Source of the DNA: Caulobacterales bacterium
GTDB taxonomy: Bacteria > Pseudomonadota > Alphaproteobacteria > Caulobacterales > Caulobacteraceae
Direction: 5' to 3'
DNA: 64,000 nucleotides
NCBI GenBank assembly: GCA_016183935.1
Contig: JACPDR010000028.1
Span: 102,710 to 166,709 of the forward strand
Below the pieces are notes generated by a model. The model ran no database searches and had not been told where the DNA came from. It worked only from the letters and a program-made list of their open reading frames with translations. The position numbers were made by a program, and so were the translations under genes. Below are positions 44,366-52,392 of the stretch, piece after piece. How positions within the stretch are numbered: position 1 is the first letter of the stretch; each line of letters starts with the position of its first letter.

Positions 44366-44832
44366 CCGCAGACCGCCTCTACTTCGGCGCCTTCACCGTC
44401 GAGCGCCGCTACGACGCGGCGCCCGGGCGCGTCTTTCGCGCCTTCGCCGACCGCGAGGTCAAGCAGCGCTGGATGGGCTGCGAGGAGGTTCGCGCGCCCA
44501 TCATCGACACCCTCGACTTCCGCGTCGGCGGCCGCGAGATCAGCCGCGGCGGCGGCGCGGACGGCGCCGAACACCGGTTCGAGGGGACCTATCTCGATAT
44601 CGTTCCGGACCGGCGGTTCGTCTTCGCCTTCGTGATGCACGTGGGCGGTCGCAAGCTGTCCGCCTCGGTCGCCTCGGTGGAGATCCTTCCGGACGGCGAT
44701 GGCGCGCGGCTGATCTTCAACGAACAGGGCGTCTATTTCGGCGAGGACGGGTGGGCCGAGCGCGAGGAGGGCACCGCCGTCGGCATGGCTCAACTCGCCG
44801 CCTGGCTGGATGCGCAAAAGGAAGCGGCCTGA
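44362..44832 (+). CDS. SRPBCC/AHSA1-like ligand-binding protein (second copy)
   Basis: The 156-residue protein is a paralogue of the protein encoded at 43209-43703. It shares FTVERRYDAAPGRVFRAFADRE, the FRVGGREI block and LIFNEQGVYFGEDG near the end. The two copies probably bind related ligands or act in sequence. It overlaps the DHFR-like gene by ATGA and the GST gene by one base. Confidence 0.85.
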   Translation: MTADRLYFGAFTVERRYDAAPGRVFRAFADREVKQRWMGCEEVRAPIIDTLDFRVGGREISRGGGADGAEHRFEGTYLDIVPDRRFVFAFVMHVGGRKLSASVASVEILPDGDGARLIFNEQGVYFGEDGWAEREEGTAVGMAQLAAWLDAQKEAA

Positions 44833-45491
44833 TGACCTTGGTGCTGTGGTCCCATCCCTATTCCGCCTATGGCCAGAAGGGCCTCGTCGCCCTCTACGAG
44901 CTGGGTCTGCCGTTTGAGCCGAAACTGGTCGACTATGCGGACGAAGCCGTCATGGCCGCCTTCCTTGCGATCTCGCCCTTCGCCAAGATGCCGGTGCTGG
45001 TCGATCCGGCGGCGGGCCGGACGATCCTCGAGTCCAGCATCGTGATCGAATATCTCGACCAGTTGGCCGGCGGCGGTCGGTTGATCCCGACTGACCCGGA
45101 CACCGCGCTGGAGGCGCGCTGGGTGGACCGCATCATCGACATCTATGTCGGCGGCCCGATGAACCGGATCGTTTTCCACCGTCTCGGCCGGGCGGGTCCG
45201 CCGCCCGAGGCGGTGATGACCCTCGACGAACGCGAGATCGCCACCGCGTGGGACCTGCTGGAGCAGCGGCTGTCGGACGGGCGGACCTGGGGCGCGGGCG
45301 AGACATTCACCCTGGCCGACTGCGCCGCGGCGCCGATCCTGACCTACGCCCGGCGGCTGGTCCCGTTCGGCGACCGGCCGCGGCTGAAGGCCTGGCACGG
45401 GCGGCTGATGGCGCGGCCGTCGTTCCGGCGGGCGCTGGAAGACGCCGCCCCGTTCGGCGACCTGATGCCGGCGCCGCCCGCCGTCGACTAG
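44832..45491 (+). CDS. Glutathione S-transferase
   Basis: The 219-residue protein has an N-terminal domain with SHPYSAYGQKGLVALYELG, SPFAKMPVLVD and ESSIVIEYLDQ glutathione motifs, and a helical C-terminal domain with FTLADCAAAPILTYA. It ends a five-gene operon of regulator, two SRPBCC proteins, a reductase-like protein and a GST, which together suggest detoxification of a small hydrophobic or electrophilic compound. The substrate is unknown. Confidence 0.9.
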   Translation: MTLVLWSHPYSAYGQKGLVALYELGLPFEPKLVDYADEAVMAAFLAISPFAKMPVLVDPAAGRTILESSIVIEYLDQLAGGGRLIPTDPDTALEARWVDRIIDIYVGGPMNRIVFHRLGRAGPPPEAVMTLDEREIATAWDLLEQRLSDGRTWGAGETFTLADCAAAPILTYARRLVPFGDRPRLKAWHGRLMARPSFRRALEDAAPFGDLMPAPPAVD

Positions 45492-45492
45492 A

Positions 45493-46038
45493 TCAGCCGT
45501 GGGCCGTGGCGACGGCGGTCGAACCGCCGGGCGCCCGGGCGATGTCGAGCAGCTTGAGCCGGAAGATCAGCACGCTGTTGGGCGGGATGTCGCCCGCGGC
45601 CGTTTCGCCGTAGCCGATCGCGGGCGGGATGTAGACCAGCCACTCGTCGCCGACGCTCATATGCTGGAGCGCATCGCGCATACCGGGGATGACCGATCCG
45701 GAGATGCCCTCCTCGACCGTGAACACCGCCGGCTGGCCACGCTCGAACGAGCTGTCGAACACGGTGCCGTCGGTCAGCGAGCCCTCGTAGTCCACGCGAA
45801 CCAGATCATTGCCGTCCGGGCGCTCGCCCCCGGGCGGCCCCGCCTGCAGCACCTTGTACTGCACGCCCGACGGCAGGGTCTGGACGTCCTTGGCCCGGGC
45901 GTTCGAGGTCATGAAGAACTCGGCCTCGCGCAGGTTCTCGGCGGCCTGCGGATCGCCGGCCGGAGCCTCGCGCCCGCACGCCGCCAGCGCCGCCATCATG
46001 GCCAGCGCGGCCGCGGTCCTAGCCCATCCGTAGCGCAT
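45493..46038 (-). CDS. FKBP-type peptidyl-prolyl isomerase lipoprotein
   Basis: The 181-residue protein has a lipobox signal (MAALAAC) and one FKBP domain: VRVDYEGSLTDGTVFDSSFERG, VIPGMRDALQHMSVGDEW and IPPAIGYGE with the C-terminal NSVLIFRLKLLDI. It isomerises proline peptide bonds in the periplasm, helping folding of envelope proteins. The ATG at 46038 lies inside the end of the threonine ammonia-lyase gene (20-base overlap, same strand), suggesting cotranscription. Confidence 0.9.
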   Translation of the reverse strand: MRYGWARTAAALAMMAALAACGREAPAGDPQAAENLREAEFFMTSNARAKDVQTLPSGVQYKVLQAGPPGGERPDGNDLVRVDYEGSLTDGTVFDSSFERGQPAVFTVEEGISGSVIPGMRDALQHMSVGDEWLVYIPPAIGYGETAAGDIPPNSVLIFRLKLLDIARAPGGSTAVATAHG

Positions 46039-47221
46039 AGCCTGCCTCTTCCAGTTCGTGTCTGATCTCGTCGGCATGCGCCTCGCCGCGCGTCTCGACC
46101 ATGATGTCGAACTCGGCGCCCTTGGCGGGGACGTCCAGCGCCAGCCGGTTGTGCACCACGTCGATGATGTTGCCGCCGAGACCGCCGATCACCGCGCTCA
46201 TCTTCGACAGCATGCCGGGGCGGTCGTCGCCGAGGATGCGGTACACGACCAGCCGCTTTTCGCGCACCAGTTCGCGGTTCAGCACCACCGCCAGCATGCG
46301 GGAGTCGATATTGCCGCCGGTCAGCTCGAGGCCGACCTTCAGGCCGCGGAACTTGTCGGGATAGGCCAGCATCGCCGCCAGCCCGCCGGCGCCGGCGCCC
46401 TCGGCGACCGTCTTCTCCAGCGTGGCGAGGAAGGCGACGCCTTTCTCGAAGTCCGCCTCGTCGACGACCAGAACCTCCTCGACCAGCGGATCGGCCAGGG
46501 CGAAGGGGATGTCGCCGACCGCCTTGATGGCGATGCCCTCGGCGATGGTCTGGCCGCTGCATTTCGCCGTTTCGCCGCGGCGTTTCGCGTTGAAGGAGGG
46601 GTACATGGCCGCCTCGACGCCGAAGATGCGGACCGACGGCTTGAGCCCCTTGGCGGCGAGGGCCGAGCCGGCGATCAGGCCGCCGCCGCCGACGGGGATG
46701 ATCAGCACGTCGAGATCGGGCGCGTCCTCCATGAACTCCAGCCCGCAGACGCCCTGGCCGGCGACGATGCCCGCGTCGTCGAAGGCCGAGATGAAGACCA
46801 TGCCTTCCTCGTCCCGGAAACGGTGGGCCTCCTCGGTCGAGCCCGAGAAGTCGGCGCCCTTGATCACCACCGTGGCGCCGTGGGCCCGGGTGCCGTCCGC
46901 CTTCACGAAGGGCGTGCCCTCCGGCATGACGATGGTCACCGGCACGCCCAGCCGGGCGCCGTGATAGGCCAGCGCCTGGGCGTGATTGCCGGCCGAGGCC
47001 GCCACCACGCCGCGCTTGCGCTCGTCCGGCGTCAGCTGCAGCAGCCGGTTGAGGGCCCCGCGCTCCTTGAAGCTGCCGGTGAAATGCAGGTTGTCGTACT
47101 TGATCCAGACCTCGGCGCCGGTCAGCTGCGACAGCTTGCGGGAATGGCGCACGGGGGTGCGATCGACCTGGCCGGCGATGCGGTCCCGCGCCGCCAGAAT
47201 GTCGTCAAACGTGACTGTCAT
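46019..47221 (-). CDS. ilvA: Threonine ammonia-lyase with ACT domain
   Basis: The 400-residue PLP enzyme has HFTGSFKERGA with the PLP lysine, SAGNHAQALAYHG, the glycine-rich IPVGGGGLIAGSALA loop, and a C-terminal ACT domain (VVYRILGDDRPGMLSKMSAVIG) for allosteric control. It deaminates threonine to 2-oxobutanoate for isoleucine synthesis or propionyl-CoA production, which would feed the methylmalonyl-CoA mutase encoded elsewhere in this window. The single ACT domain makes it closer to the short biosynthetic/catabolic type. Confidence 0.92.
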   Translation of the reverse strand: MTVTFDDILAARDRIAGQVDRTPVRHSRKLSQLTGAEVWIKYDNLHFTGSFKERGALNRLLQLTPDERKRGVVAASAGNHAQALAYHGARLGVPVTIVMPEGTPFVKADGTRAHGATVVIKGADFSGSTEEAHRFRDEEGMVFISAFDDAGIVAGQGVCGLEFMEDAPDLDVLIIPVGGGGLIAGSALAAKGLKPSVRIFGVEAAMYPSFNAKRRGETAKCSGQTIAEGIAIKAVGDIPFALADPLVEEVLVVDEADFEKGVAFLATLEKTVAEGAGAGGLAAMLAYPDKFRGLKVGLELTGGNIDSRMLAVVLNRELVREKRLVVYRILGDDRPGMLSKMSAVIGGLGGNIIDVVHNRLALDVPAKGAEFDIMVETRGEAHADEIRHELEEAGYALRMG

Positions 47222-47357
47222 GGGGATTCCCTATACCCGGTCTGCGCCGGGTTGCCCGAGCTTTTGGACCACCCTCCCGGGGCTCGCAACCTTGACCTTG
47301 CCGCGGCGTTGAGCGTCTCATCGGATGTTCGACCCGCACCCGTGACGGAGAGAGCCC

Positions 47358-47903
47358 ATGGCCGCCCAGACGACATCCCGCAAACCCCTTCTTCCGTTGA
47401 TCGCCGTTGCGGCGCTCGGCGGTCTGCTCGCGGCCTGCGAGACCGTTCCGATGGGGGGCGGCTTCGGCCCCGGATCGGGGACGGGGGGCGGCCCGGGCGT
47501 GTTCCGCGCCGACGACTTCGCCTGGTCGACGGCCGCCGGCCGGGCCTCGATCGACGGGCGGATCGACTATCGCCGCAACGGACAGGCCTTCGACTGCACC
47601 GGTTCGATCGGCCTGACCCCGGACACGCCCTACACCCGCGCCCGCTTCCGCACCCTTTACGGCTCGACCGACCGGGCCGCGGTGCCGGAGGCGATCGTCC
47701 GCGCCCGGACCGTGGCGGACCCCAACGCCGACTATCGCTCCTACGTCCGCTCGACGACCTGCGAGGACGGCCGCTTCAGCTTCTCCGGCCTGCCGGACGG
47801 CGGCTGGTTCATCATCGCCCCGGTCAGCGCCGACGGCGAGGAGCGGGTCGTGCTGATGCGCCACGTCGATACGCGAGGCGGGCGCGTTTCCGTCACCCTG
47901 TAG
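47358..47903 (+). CDS. Hypothetical lipoprotein with carboxypeptidase-like beta region
   Basis: The 181-residue protein has a lipoprotein signal (GGLLAAC, Cys about 27), a glycine-rich spacer (GGGFGPGSGTGGGPG) and a beta-rich domain with STTCEDGRFSFSGLPDGGWFIIAPV. The last part resembles the repeat of carboxypeptidase-regulatory-like domains, though I am not sure of the family. It is probably anchored to the outer membrane. The function is unknown. Confidence 0.68.
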   Translation: MAAQTTSRKPLLPLIAVAALGGLLAACETVPMGGGFGPGSGTGGGPGVFRADDFAWSTAAGRASIDGRIDYRRNGQAFDCTGSIGLTPDTPYTRARFRTLYGSTDRAAVPEAIVRARTVADPNADYRSYVRSTTCEDGRFSFSGLPDGGWFIIAPVSADGEERVVLMRHVDTRGGRVSVTL

Positions 47904-47958
47904 CGTTCGTCAGTTTGTCTTTTCAGGCCGCGTAACGGGCCGCTCTGGAGGATTAACC

Positions 47959-48543
47959 ATGCGCCGCCCGTTCCTCGCCGTCCTGATCCTGACCGCCGGC
48001 TGCGCCTTGGCGGCCGGCTCCGCCTCGGCCCAGTCCTGGGGCCATAACAGCGGCCATGGTCATCACCGGGGCGGTCAGGCCCCGTCCGCCTTCGACTGGC
48101 GCAGCCAGCTGGACCGGCCGGGGGACTATCGCTGCGACACCTTCTGGGACGCCAGCCGCACCGATTGCGGCGCCCGCTGGCGCGACCAGCGCCATCGCGT
48201 CAGCGCCCAGGCGCGGCGCGACTACCGGACGCTGGCGGGCTATGGCCACAACGACGGCCGCTACGCCCGCGCTTACGGCCATGGCCATGACAGCCGGTAC
48301 TCGACCCGGCGGCGCGGCTACGGCTACGGCCATGGCTACGGCTACGGCCACGGGCAGCCGACGGGGACGGCTTACCACGGGGCCTACGGGCGGCCCGACC
48401 TCGTCTATCCGGGCGGTCAGCGCGGCTACGGCCGGGAGCGCGATCCCGACCGCGTCGACTGGTGCCGCGTGACCTACCGCTCCTATGACCCGGCCAGCGG
48501 CTACTACCGGACCTGGGGCGGCCGCCTGGTATTCTGCGGCTGA
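47959..48543 (+). CDS. Secreted Gly/Tyr/His-rich protein
   Basis: The 194-residue protein has a signal peptide (cleavage likely after SASA about residue 24) and a mature part very rich in G, Y, H and R. It includes GYGYGHGYGYGHG-type repeats in the middle and a C-terminal domain with two cysteines (WCRVTYRSYD and LVFCG). GGAGG precedes the ATG. Similar alphaproteobacterial periplasmic proteins have no known role; the repeats may bind metals or coat the cell. Confidence 0.68.
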   Translation: MRRPFLAVLILTAGCALAAGSASAQSWGHNSGHGHHRGGQAPSAFDWRSQLDRPGDYRCDTFWDASRTDCGARWRDQRHRVSAQARRDYRTLAGYGHNDGRYARAYGHGHDSRYSTRRRGYGYGHGYGYGHGQPTGTAYHGAYGRPDLVYPGGQRGYGRERDPDRVDWCRVTYRSYDPASGYYRTWGGRLVFCG

Positions 48544-48671
48544 GCGCCGGACCGAACGGGGTTCACCCGATCACGGATCGGTGGGCGAGCGCCGTTCGCC
48601 ATTGTTTCGCCTTGTCCGCACCGCTTCGGTCCTCCTGACCCGCAAGGGGCGGTGGATCAGGGAGCGCGTTC

Positions 48672-48869
48672 ATGTCCCAGCACAACATTTCAGGCTCGGA
48701 AGTTTTCGGGCCCAAGCCCGGCGTCATGCTGAGGTCGGTCAAGACCAGCGGCCTGCGCCGCCAGCGCGCGGCGCGGACCTGGATGGCCTTCATCGCCGGC
48801 GCCATCGTGGCCGTCGGCGCCGGAGCCGTCGTCATGGCCGCGGTGTTCGGCCCGACGCTGTTTGGCTAG
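48672..48869 (+). CDS. Small single-span membrane protein
   Basis: The 65-residue protein has a hydrophilic basic N-terminal half and one hydrophobic helix (about residues 36-62, WMAFIAGAIVAVGAGAVV) with a short end. A GGAG sequence lies about 8 bases upstream. No known family is recognised. Confidence 0.6.
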   Translation: MSQHNISGSEVFGPKPGVMLRSVKTSGLRRQRAARTWMAFIAGAIVAVGAGAVVMAAVFGPTLFG

Positions 48870-48977
48870 CCGCGGTCGTCGGCCTCCGGGACCTTCCGAC
48901 GCGACGGCCTGGCGGTATGGAGGGCGTCGCGCTCAGGCAGCGAGCCGCCGCGCGGCGAGCGTTAGCGCACTTTAACG

Positions 48978-49511
48978 TCAGGCCAGCCAGACCATCCGCC
49001 GCGTCCGCGCGTCGCCGCCGCGCGCCTTGCTGAAGCCGCGGCGAACCTCGCCCGTGTAGAGGAAGCCGGCCTTCTCCAGCACCCGTCCCGATGCGGGGTT
49101 GTCGGTGAAGTGGCCGGCGACCAGGGCGCGGCGACGCCAGCGGCGCGACGCCCAGACCAGCGCGCCTTCCAACGCCTCGGTCGCATAGCCCCGACCCCAG
49201 AACGGCCGGCCGATCCAGTAGCCGACCTCCGGCGCGGGATCGCCGTCCTCGAACAGGCCGATGACGCCGACCGGGCCGTGGTCCTCGTGTTCGATCAGGA
49301 AGGTCGCGGCGCGGGCGGGGTCCTGCCCGGCCACGGCCAGCACGAAGGCCTCGGCGTCGTCCGCCGAATAGGGGTGCGGCATGCGCAGGGTCATGCGCGC
49401 GATGTCCGGATCGTTGGCGAGCGACGCCAGGCGGGTGATGTCCTGCGGGCCCGGCGCGCGCAGGGCCAGGCGCCGCGTCTCGACGACGGGAGAGGGTTCG
49501 ATCACGCACAT
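48978..49511 (-). CDS. GNAT-family N-acetyltransferase (RimJ/RimL-like)
   Basis: The 177-residue protein has the acetyltransferase_3 pattern: ETRRLALRAP start, VGYWIGRPFWGRGYATEAL (the acetyl-CoA-binding R-G-x-G-Y/A motif) and NPASGRVLEKAGFLYTGEVR. It transfers an acetyl group from acetyl-CoA to an amine such as a protein N-terminus or small molecule. The substrate is unknown. It converges with the plus-strand small membrane protein gene. Confidence 0.88.
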   Translation of the reverse strand: MCVIEPSPVVETRRLALRAPGPQDITRLASLANDPDIARMTLRMPHPYSADDAEAFVLAVAGQDPARAATFLIEHEDHGPVGVIGLFEDGDPAPEVGYWIGRPFWGRGYATEALEGALVWASRRWRRRALVAGHFTDNPASGRVLEKAGFLYTGEVRRGFSKARGGDARTRRMVWLA

Positions 49512-49575
49512 GACGATGCCTCGTTCGATCTGCCGCCTCCTTGGAGGGCTCGGGCGGCTTCGAGGCGGGGAACGA

Positions 49576-49606
49576 AAACGGGGAGCCTGGTGATCCAGAC
49601 TCCCCG
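49576..49606 (-). terminator. Terminator of the rplU-rpmA operon
   Basis: On the minus strand GGGGAGTCTGG-ATCA-CCAGGCTCCCC forms an 11-position stem with one mismatch followed by GTTTTC. It lies 72 bases after the rpmA stop. Confidence 0.8.
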
Positions 49607-49677
49607 CGGAAATAATTCCCTTGGTCCGGATCGCGGCTCTTGAGCCTTGCGCGATCCGGGAGATGTTCCGTTCGCGC

Positions 49678-49956
49678 TTACTCGGCGGCCATAGCCTGCT
49701 GGGTGCTCGGAAGAATCGACACGTAGCATCGGCCGTTCGCCTTCTTGGTGAACTTCACGGCGCCGTGCGTGGTGGCGAACAGGGTGTGGTCGCGGCCCAG
49801 GCCGACGTTGTCGCCCGGGTGGAAGGTGGTGCCGCGCTGACGCACGAGGATGTTGCCGGCCAGAACGTTCTCGCCGCCGAACTTCTTCACGCCGAGGCGC
49901 TTGGAGTGAGAGTCGCGACCGTTACGCGACGAACCACCGGATTTCTTGTGAGCCAT
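49678..49956 (-). CDS. rpmA: 50S ribosomal protein L27
   Basis: The 92-residue protein matches L27 in full: [53 protein letters not shown] and a [12 protein letters not shown] end region. It reaches the peptidyl-transferase centre of the ribosome. It lies 24 bases after rplU, the usual bacterial arrangement. Confidence 0.97.
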   Translation of the reverse strand: MAHKKSGGSSRNGRDSHSKRLGVKKFGGENVLAGNILVRQRGTTFHPGDNVGLGRDHTLFATTHGAVKFTKKANGRCYVSILPSTQQAMAAE

Positions 49957-49980
49957 GGGTTTGCTCCTGTCTCTTCGTTC

Positions 49981-50544
49981 TTACGCTTCGTCGGTGGAGG
50001 CGGGCTTCGCCTTGGGCGCAGCCTTCTTGGCCGGAGCCTTCTTGGCGGCGGCCGGCTTTTCAGCGGCGGCTTCGGCCTTCGGGGCTTCGGCCTTGGCGGC
50101 CTTCGGAGCGGCCGCCTTCTTCGCCGGCTTGGCTTCGGTTTCTTCAACGCGCGGGGCCAGGCCGCGGGCGCGCAGGTTCATCTCGGCCTTGGTCATCAGC
50201 GACGCTTCGCCGTCCCATTTGGCCTTCTCGCCGGCGCCTTCGATGCCGGTGATGCGCAGGACCGATTCCATCTGGCGATGGCCGTTGGTGCGGCGATAGC
50301 CCTGACGGCGGATCTTCTTGAAGATCTTGATCTTCTCGCCCTTGCGGGTTTCGACCAGCGTGGCGGCGACGGTCGCGCCGGCGATCATCGGGGCGCCCAG
50401 GGTGACGCCCTTGTCGCCGCCCAGCATCAGCACGTCGCCGAACGACACGTTGGAGCCGGCCTCGCCGTCGAGCTTCTCGACCACGATGACGTCGCCCGGT
50501 TGAACCCGGTACTGCTTGCCGCCGGTCTTGATCACCGCGTACAT
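49981..50544 (-). CDS. rplU: 50S ribosomal protein L21 with long C-terminal extension
   Basis: The first 103 residues are standard L21: MYAVIKTGGKQYRVQPGD, VEKLDGEAGS, GATVAATLVETRKGEKIKIFK and YRRTNGHRQ. After this the protein continues about 80 more residues, first a short LRARGL helix-like segment and then a K/A/P/E-rich tail (KKAPAKKAAPKAK). Such tails occur in some Caulobacterales; they may be disordered and touch rRNA or other partners. The upstream leader contains a GC-rich hairpin. Confidence 0.96.
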   Translation of the reverse strand: MYAVIKTGGKQYRVQPGDVIVVEKLDGEAGSNVSFGDVLMLGGDKGVTLGAPMIAGATVAATLVETRKGEKIKIFKKIRRQGYRRTNGHRQMESVLRITGIEGAGEKAKWDGEASLMTKAEMNLRARGLAPRVEETEAKPAKKAAAPKAAKAEAPKAEAAAEKPAAAKKAPAKKAAPKAKPASTDEA

Positions 50545-50576
50545 GTTGAAGCCTCAGCGAAACGCAAAAAGAATAA

Positions 50577-50600
50577 GCCCGACGGGGGTCCCCCTCGGGC
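50577..50600 (-). promoter_or_regulatory. rplU leader hairpin (possible attenuator)
   Basis: On the minus strand GCCCGAGGGGG-A-CCCCCGTCGGGC can fold into a strong stem, immediately followed by TTATTCTTTTTG. This resembles an intrinsic terminator 33 bases before the rplU start. It could attenuate the operon or stop a transcript arriving from upstream. Confidence 0.5.
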
Positions 50601-50705
50601 GAAGAGCGGCGACATATACGGAAGGCGCCCTCGGAGTCAACGCGGACGGGCCGAAAAACCCGGAAACCAGGCGGTGGGAACGGAATTCTCGGCCGCGGCC
50701 TCGAC

Positions 50706-50720
50706 TGTTATAAAGTAACA
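50706..50720 (+). promoter_or_regulatory. Candidate Zur box overlapping a -10 element
   Basis: TGTTATAAAGTAACA is a 15-base sequence with TGTTA/TAACA arms, close to the TGTTATA-x-x-x-TAACA form I recall for alphaproteobacterial Zur boxes. It covers TATAAA (50709-50714), a likely -10, and lies 16 bases before the ATG of the first gene of the metal-linked row. Binding of zinc-loaded Zur here would block transcription. The identity of the regulator is inference. Confidence 0.6.
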
Positions 50721-50736
50721 CGCTACAGAGGCGGTG

Positions 50737-51396
50737 ATGACGCCGCCCGCCTCCGATCAGATGATCCTCCTGTCCCTGCTGGGCGGCGGTTTCGCGACCG
50801 CCTTCCTGCACGCGGCCCTACCGACGCACTGGCTGCCGTTCGTGCTGGTCGGCCGGGCCCAGCGCTGGAGCCTGGGCCGGGTGTTGGCGGCCGTGACCGC
50901 GGCGGGCCTCGCCCATATCGCCGCCACGGCCCTGGTGGGCAGCCTGATCGTCGTCGCCGGGCTGGCGCTCGACCCGTGGATCGGCGGCGTGCTGCCCCAT
51001 CTGTCTGCGATCCTGCTGTTACTGTTCGGCGTCTTCTATCTCGGCCGCGCGCTGATCCGGCGGCCGCAGCTGGCCGGCGGTCCGCCGCTGGACCTGCCCG
51101 AGCCGGCCGTGTCGCACGCCGCCGCCTTCTGGGGGCTGGTGGTGATGATGGCGGTGTCGCCCGGCGAGGTGTTGCTGCCCTTCTATCTGAATCAGGCGCA
51201 GGGCGGGGTCGCCGTGCTGACGGCGCTGACCCTCGTGTTCGCCGCGGGGACGGTGCTCGGCATGGCCGCGTTCACCCTGCTGGCCCGGACCGGATGGTCG
51301 GTGCTGCGGCTCGAGCGCTGGGCCCGGTACGAAGGCGCGGTGCTGGGCCTGGCCCTGATCGCGATCGGCCTTCTCGTCGTCATGCATCAGCACTAA
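50737..51396 (+). CDS. TauE/NiCoT-like integral membrane transporter
   Basis: The 219-residue protein has six predicted transmembrane helices with a polar first segment HAALPTHWLPFVLVGRAQRW and a second histidine region GLAHIAATAL, plus a central SHAAAFWGLVVMMAVSPGE. The pattern is shared by urease-accessory UreH-like, nickel/cobalt and sulfite-exporter-like families, so metal transport is likely but ion and direction are not certain. Start ATG 50737 has AGAGG before it. It stands right behind the candidate Zur box and ten bases before the CDF gene. Confidence 0.72.
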   Translation: MTPPASDQMILLSLLGGGFATAFLHAALPTHWLPFVLVGRAQRWSLGRVLAAVTAAGLAHIAATALVGSLIVVAGLALDPWIGGVLPHLSAILLLLFGVFYLGRALIRRPQLAGGPPLDLPEPAVSHAAAFWGLVVMMAVSPGEVLLPFYLNQAQGGVAVLTALTLVFAAGTVLGMAAFTLLARTGWSVLRLERWARYEGAVLGLALIAIGLLVVMHQH

Positions 51397-51406
51397 AGCT
51401 CTGCGG

Positions 51407-52354
51407 ATGGCGAACGCCCACTCCCACGACCACGACCATGACCATGGCCACGATCATCACGATCATGGCCATGCGCACGGTCATCACCACGGTCCCGTCG
51501 ACACCGGGGACTGGCGCTACGCCGTCGGGCTGATCGTCAATCTCGCCTTCGTCGGCTGCGAGGTCGGGGCCGGACTGTGGAGCGGGTCGACCGCCCTGCT
51601 GGCCGACGCGGGCCACAATCTGTCGGACGTGCTGGGCCTGGCCATGGCCGGCGGAGCAGCCTGGCTGGCGCGGCGCGCGGGCGGGCCCCAGAAGACCTAT
51701 GGCTACGGCAAGGCGACCGTGCTGGCGGCGCTGGCCAACGCCATCCTGCTGATCTTCGCCTGCGGCGCCATCGCGGTCGAGGCGGCGCAGCGGCTCGACG
51801 GCGACGCCGAGGTCCAGTCGGGCATCGTCATGATCGTCGCCGGCATCGGCTTCGTCATCAACCTGGGCACGGCCCTGCTGTTCATGCGCGACCAGCATTC
51901 GGATCTCAACGCCCGCGGGGCCTATCTGCACATGCTCGCCGACGCGGCGGTGTCGATCGGCGTGGTCATCGCCGGGGCGATCATCCTGTTCACCGGCTGG
52001 TCGATCGTCGACCCGATCGTCAGCCTGGTCATCGTCGCGGTGATCCTGTGGGGGACCTGGGGCCTGCTCAAGGACTCGGTCAACCTGGCGCTGGACGCCG
52101 CCCCCCGGGGCGTGGACGTCGAGGCGATCCGCGGCGCGTTTCTGGCGCTGCCGGGCGTGAGCGCCGTGCACGACCTGCATGTCTGGGGGATGTCCACGAC
52201 AGACACCGCCCTGACCGCCCATCTGGTCCACGATCGGTCCGATCCGGAAGCTTTGCTGGTCGAGGCGCACGCCATGGCCCGCGCCCGCTTCGCCATCGGC
52301 CACACCACCCTGCAGCTGGAAGCCGGCCCCCTGCCGGATTGTCCCGACTGCTGA
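51407..52354 (+). CDS. Cation diffusion facilitator (CDF) family transporter
   Basis: The 315-residue protein has a His/Asp-rich N-terminus (about residues 4-30, repeated HDHDH), six transmembrane helices with the metal-site motifs LLADAGHNLSDV (helix 2) and HMLADAAVS (helix 5), and a cytoplasmic C-terminal ferredoxin-like domain (VHDLHVWGMS). This is the ZitB/CzcD type that normally exports Zn2+ or related metals using protons. Ten bases separate it from the preceding transporter gene, so both are likely cotranscribed. Confidence 0.92.
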   Translation: MANAHSHDHDHDHGHDHHDHGHAHGHHHGPVDTGDWRYAVGLIVNLAFVGCEVGAGLWSGSTALLADAGHNLSDVLGLAMAGGAAWLARRAGGPQKTYGYGKATVLAALANAILLIFACGAIAVEAAQRLDGDAEVQSGIVMIVAGIGFVINLGTALLFMRDQHSDLNARGAYLHMLADAAVSIGVVIAGAIILFTGWSIVDPIVSLVIVAVILWGTWGLLKDSVNLALDAAPRGVDVEAIRGAFLALPGVSAVHDLHVWGMSTTDTALTAHLVHDRSDPEALLVEAHAMARARFAIGHTTLQLEAGPLPDCPDC

Positions 52355-52392
52355 CCTTCACAAGCGGCCTCGCAGCCGCCATCTAGCGGCCC

